Assembly (NCBI GenBank): GCA_964352905.1
Contig: CAYGTS010000140.1
Coordinates: 1-6,386, forward strand
Length of the DNA stretch: 6,386 nucleotides
From: CAYGTS01 sp964352905
GTDB taxonomy: Bacteria; Pseudomonadota; Gammaproteobacteria; JAHCLG01
Direction: 5' to 3'
Position 1 is the stretch's first letter. Every line of letters starts with the position of its first letter. The translations under genes were made by a program, and so were the position numbers. The notes below the pieces were generated by a model. That model was not told where the DNA came from, did no database searches, and worked only from the letters and a program-made list of their open reading frames with translations. Below, in pieces: positions 5,530 through 6,386 of the stretch.

Positions 5530-6303
5530 ATGAATTTCGATTTCCCCTTAATTTTATTAATACTCACTGTTTTTACAGGCGTTGCCAGCCTGAGTTATAG
5601 GCTGTTGTTTCACGGTAATAAAACTGAAAAAAAACCGATACTCATAGAATACTGCCGTTCCTTCTTTCCCTTATTTTTAATCGTGCTCATTCTAAGAAGC
5701 TTTGTTATTCAACCTTATAGTGTGCCAACAGGTTCGCTCGAACCCACTATTTTGCCCGGCGAATTATTATTTGCGAATCAGTTCCAATACGGTTTACGTT
5801 TGCCAGTATGGCGTAATACTGTTTTAAATATCAATGGTGCTAAACGTGGCCAAATCGTGTTATTTCACGATCCCGTTAATCCGGATGTCTTGTTAATTAA
5901 ACGTTTGATTGGCTTGCCAGGTGATCGCATAAGTTATGTTGATAAAGTGCTTTATATCAATGGCAAAAAAATGGAACAAACGGAAGTGGGTCCAACGGTT
6001 GATATCGAAGGGAATCAAAATATTCCTGTCACTCAATATCAAGAAAATCTCGATGGCGTAAAGCATGACATTATTATTAATAAGCAAGCGCCAGCCCAAA
6101 ATTTTTATAATGTTGTTGTCCCTGAAGGACAATATTTTGCGATGGGTGATAATCGTGACAATAGTGACGATAGCCGCTATTGGGGCTTTATTCCTGCAAA
6201 AAATTTGGTTGGGAAGGGCCTAATGATTATTCTGAGTTGGAATCAATACCCTAAACATTGGTATGATAAGATTCGTTGGAATCGTATTGGTACGGTATTG
6301 TAG
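5530..6303 (+). CDS. lepB: signal peptidase I
   Basis: This inner-membrane serine peptidase removes signal peptides from exported proteins. The 257-residue chain has two N-terminal membrane segments (about 6-26 and 45-60) and then a periplasmic catalytic domain. Box B is VPTGSLEPTILPGE with nucleophile S69; the residue after Ser is Leu where Met is usual. Box D is LIKRLIGLPGDRI with the general-base K124. Box E is GDNRDNSDDSRYWGF (206-220). It is shorter than E. coli LepB (324 residues) but complete. AAGGA nine bases before the ATG is its ribosome site. In many gammaproteobacteria lepB lies between lepA and rnc; here a small membrane-protein gene precedes it and a MITE-like element starts 15 bp after the stop. 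Two of the secreted proteins in this window would be natural substrates. Confidence 0.96.
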   Translation: MNFDFPLILLILTVFTGVASLSYRLLFHGNKTEKKPILIEYCRSFFPLFLIVLILRSFVIQPYSVPTGSLEPTILPGELLFANQFQYGLRLPVWRNTVLNINGAKRGQIVLFHDPVNPDVLLIKRLIGLPGDRISYVDKVLYINGKKMEQTEVGPTVDIEGNQNIPVTQYQENLDGVKHDIIINKQAPAQNFYNVVVPEGQYFAMGDNRDNSDDSRYWGFIPAKNLVGKGLMIILSWNQYPKHWYDKIRWNRIGTVL

Positions 6304-6318
6304 CTCGTGACTTTTTTT

Positions 6319-6386
6319 GTAACTATTCAGTAAATTTGAAGGTGAATTTACCGAGAACGTTCAGATTTGGTGAACAACTACAAAAA
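6319..6386 (+). mobile_element. diverged MITE copy 3, left end (cut by window edge)
   Basis: The sequence starts GTAACTATTCA, matching the inverted right end of the copy at 1-53, and carries the core GAGAACGTTCAGATTTGG 36 bases in, against 35 in the complete copies. Bases between tip and core differ from the others and form their own inverted repeat, GTAAATT (6330-6336) with AATTTAC (6345-6351). After 6372 it departs further from the 178-bp copies. The left target duplication should be 6311-6318 (CTTTTTTT); the right end is outside the window. It may be a second subfamily or the end of a longer parent transposon. Confidence 0.7.

Overview
The window is AT-rich DNA from a Gram-negative bacterium. 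The signal peptides, the LdcA-type carboxypeptidase and the LepB type fit a low-GC gammaproteobacterium, perhaps Legionellales-like. That placement is an inference from protein style; no rRNA or other marker is present.

Layout. Positions 1-249 hold the right end of one short non-autonomous transposable element (1-53) and a complete second copy (66-243). A secreted two-HKD phospholipase D-superfamily protein follows on the minus strand (250-1212, TTG start). The 250-bp gap to the next gene is mostly another complete copy of the element (1264-1441). Then come a fold-type IV PLP aminotransferase (PabC-like, plus, 1464-2300) and a convergent cytoplasmic LD-carboxypeptidase (minus, 2283-3182), whose ends overlap by 18 bp. 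Divergent from the latter is a NYN-domain putative RNase (plus, 3254-3799). A stem-loop-rich gap of 113 bp leads to a rightward set of three genes: a secreted protein with a YdgA/DUF945-like front and a type IV pilin-like C-terminus (3913-5052), a small membrane-anchored protein (5129-5527) and signal peptidase I, lepB (5530-6303). A diverged copy of the element begins 15 bp after lepB and runs off the window.

The most notable object is the element. Both complete copies are exactly 178 bp, each is flanked by a perfect 8-bp direct repeat, and both are about 90% identical. The tips read GTAACT/GTATCT and AGTTAC. The GTAA tip plus an 8-bp duplication matches IS66-family habits, so I read it as an IS66-related MITE with no protein of its own. 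Its middle folds into a long hairpin in which the two copies differ by paired, structure-preserving changes. A near-consensus sigma-70 promoter lies inside the hairpin, and in the 1264-1441 copy it points at the aminotransferase only 22 bp beyond the element.

Functional picture. LepB cleaves signal peptides, and two genes here encode proteins with signal peptides. The LD-carboxypeptidase recycles murein peptides. The aminotransferase would make p-aminobenzoate or handle D-amino acids, but it lacks the usual PLP-pyridine Glu. Apart from the 5129-6303 pair, nothing forces these genes into one pathway; the window looks like ordinary chromosome peppered by a MITE family.
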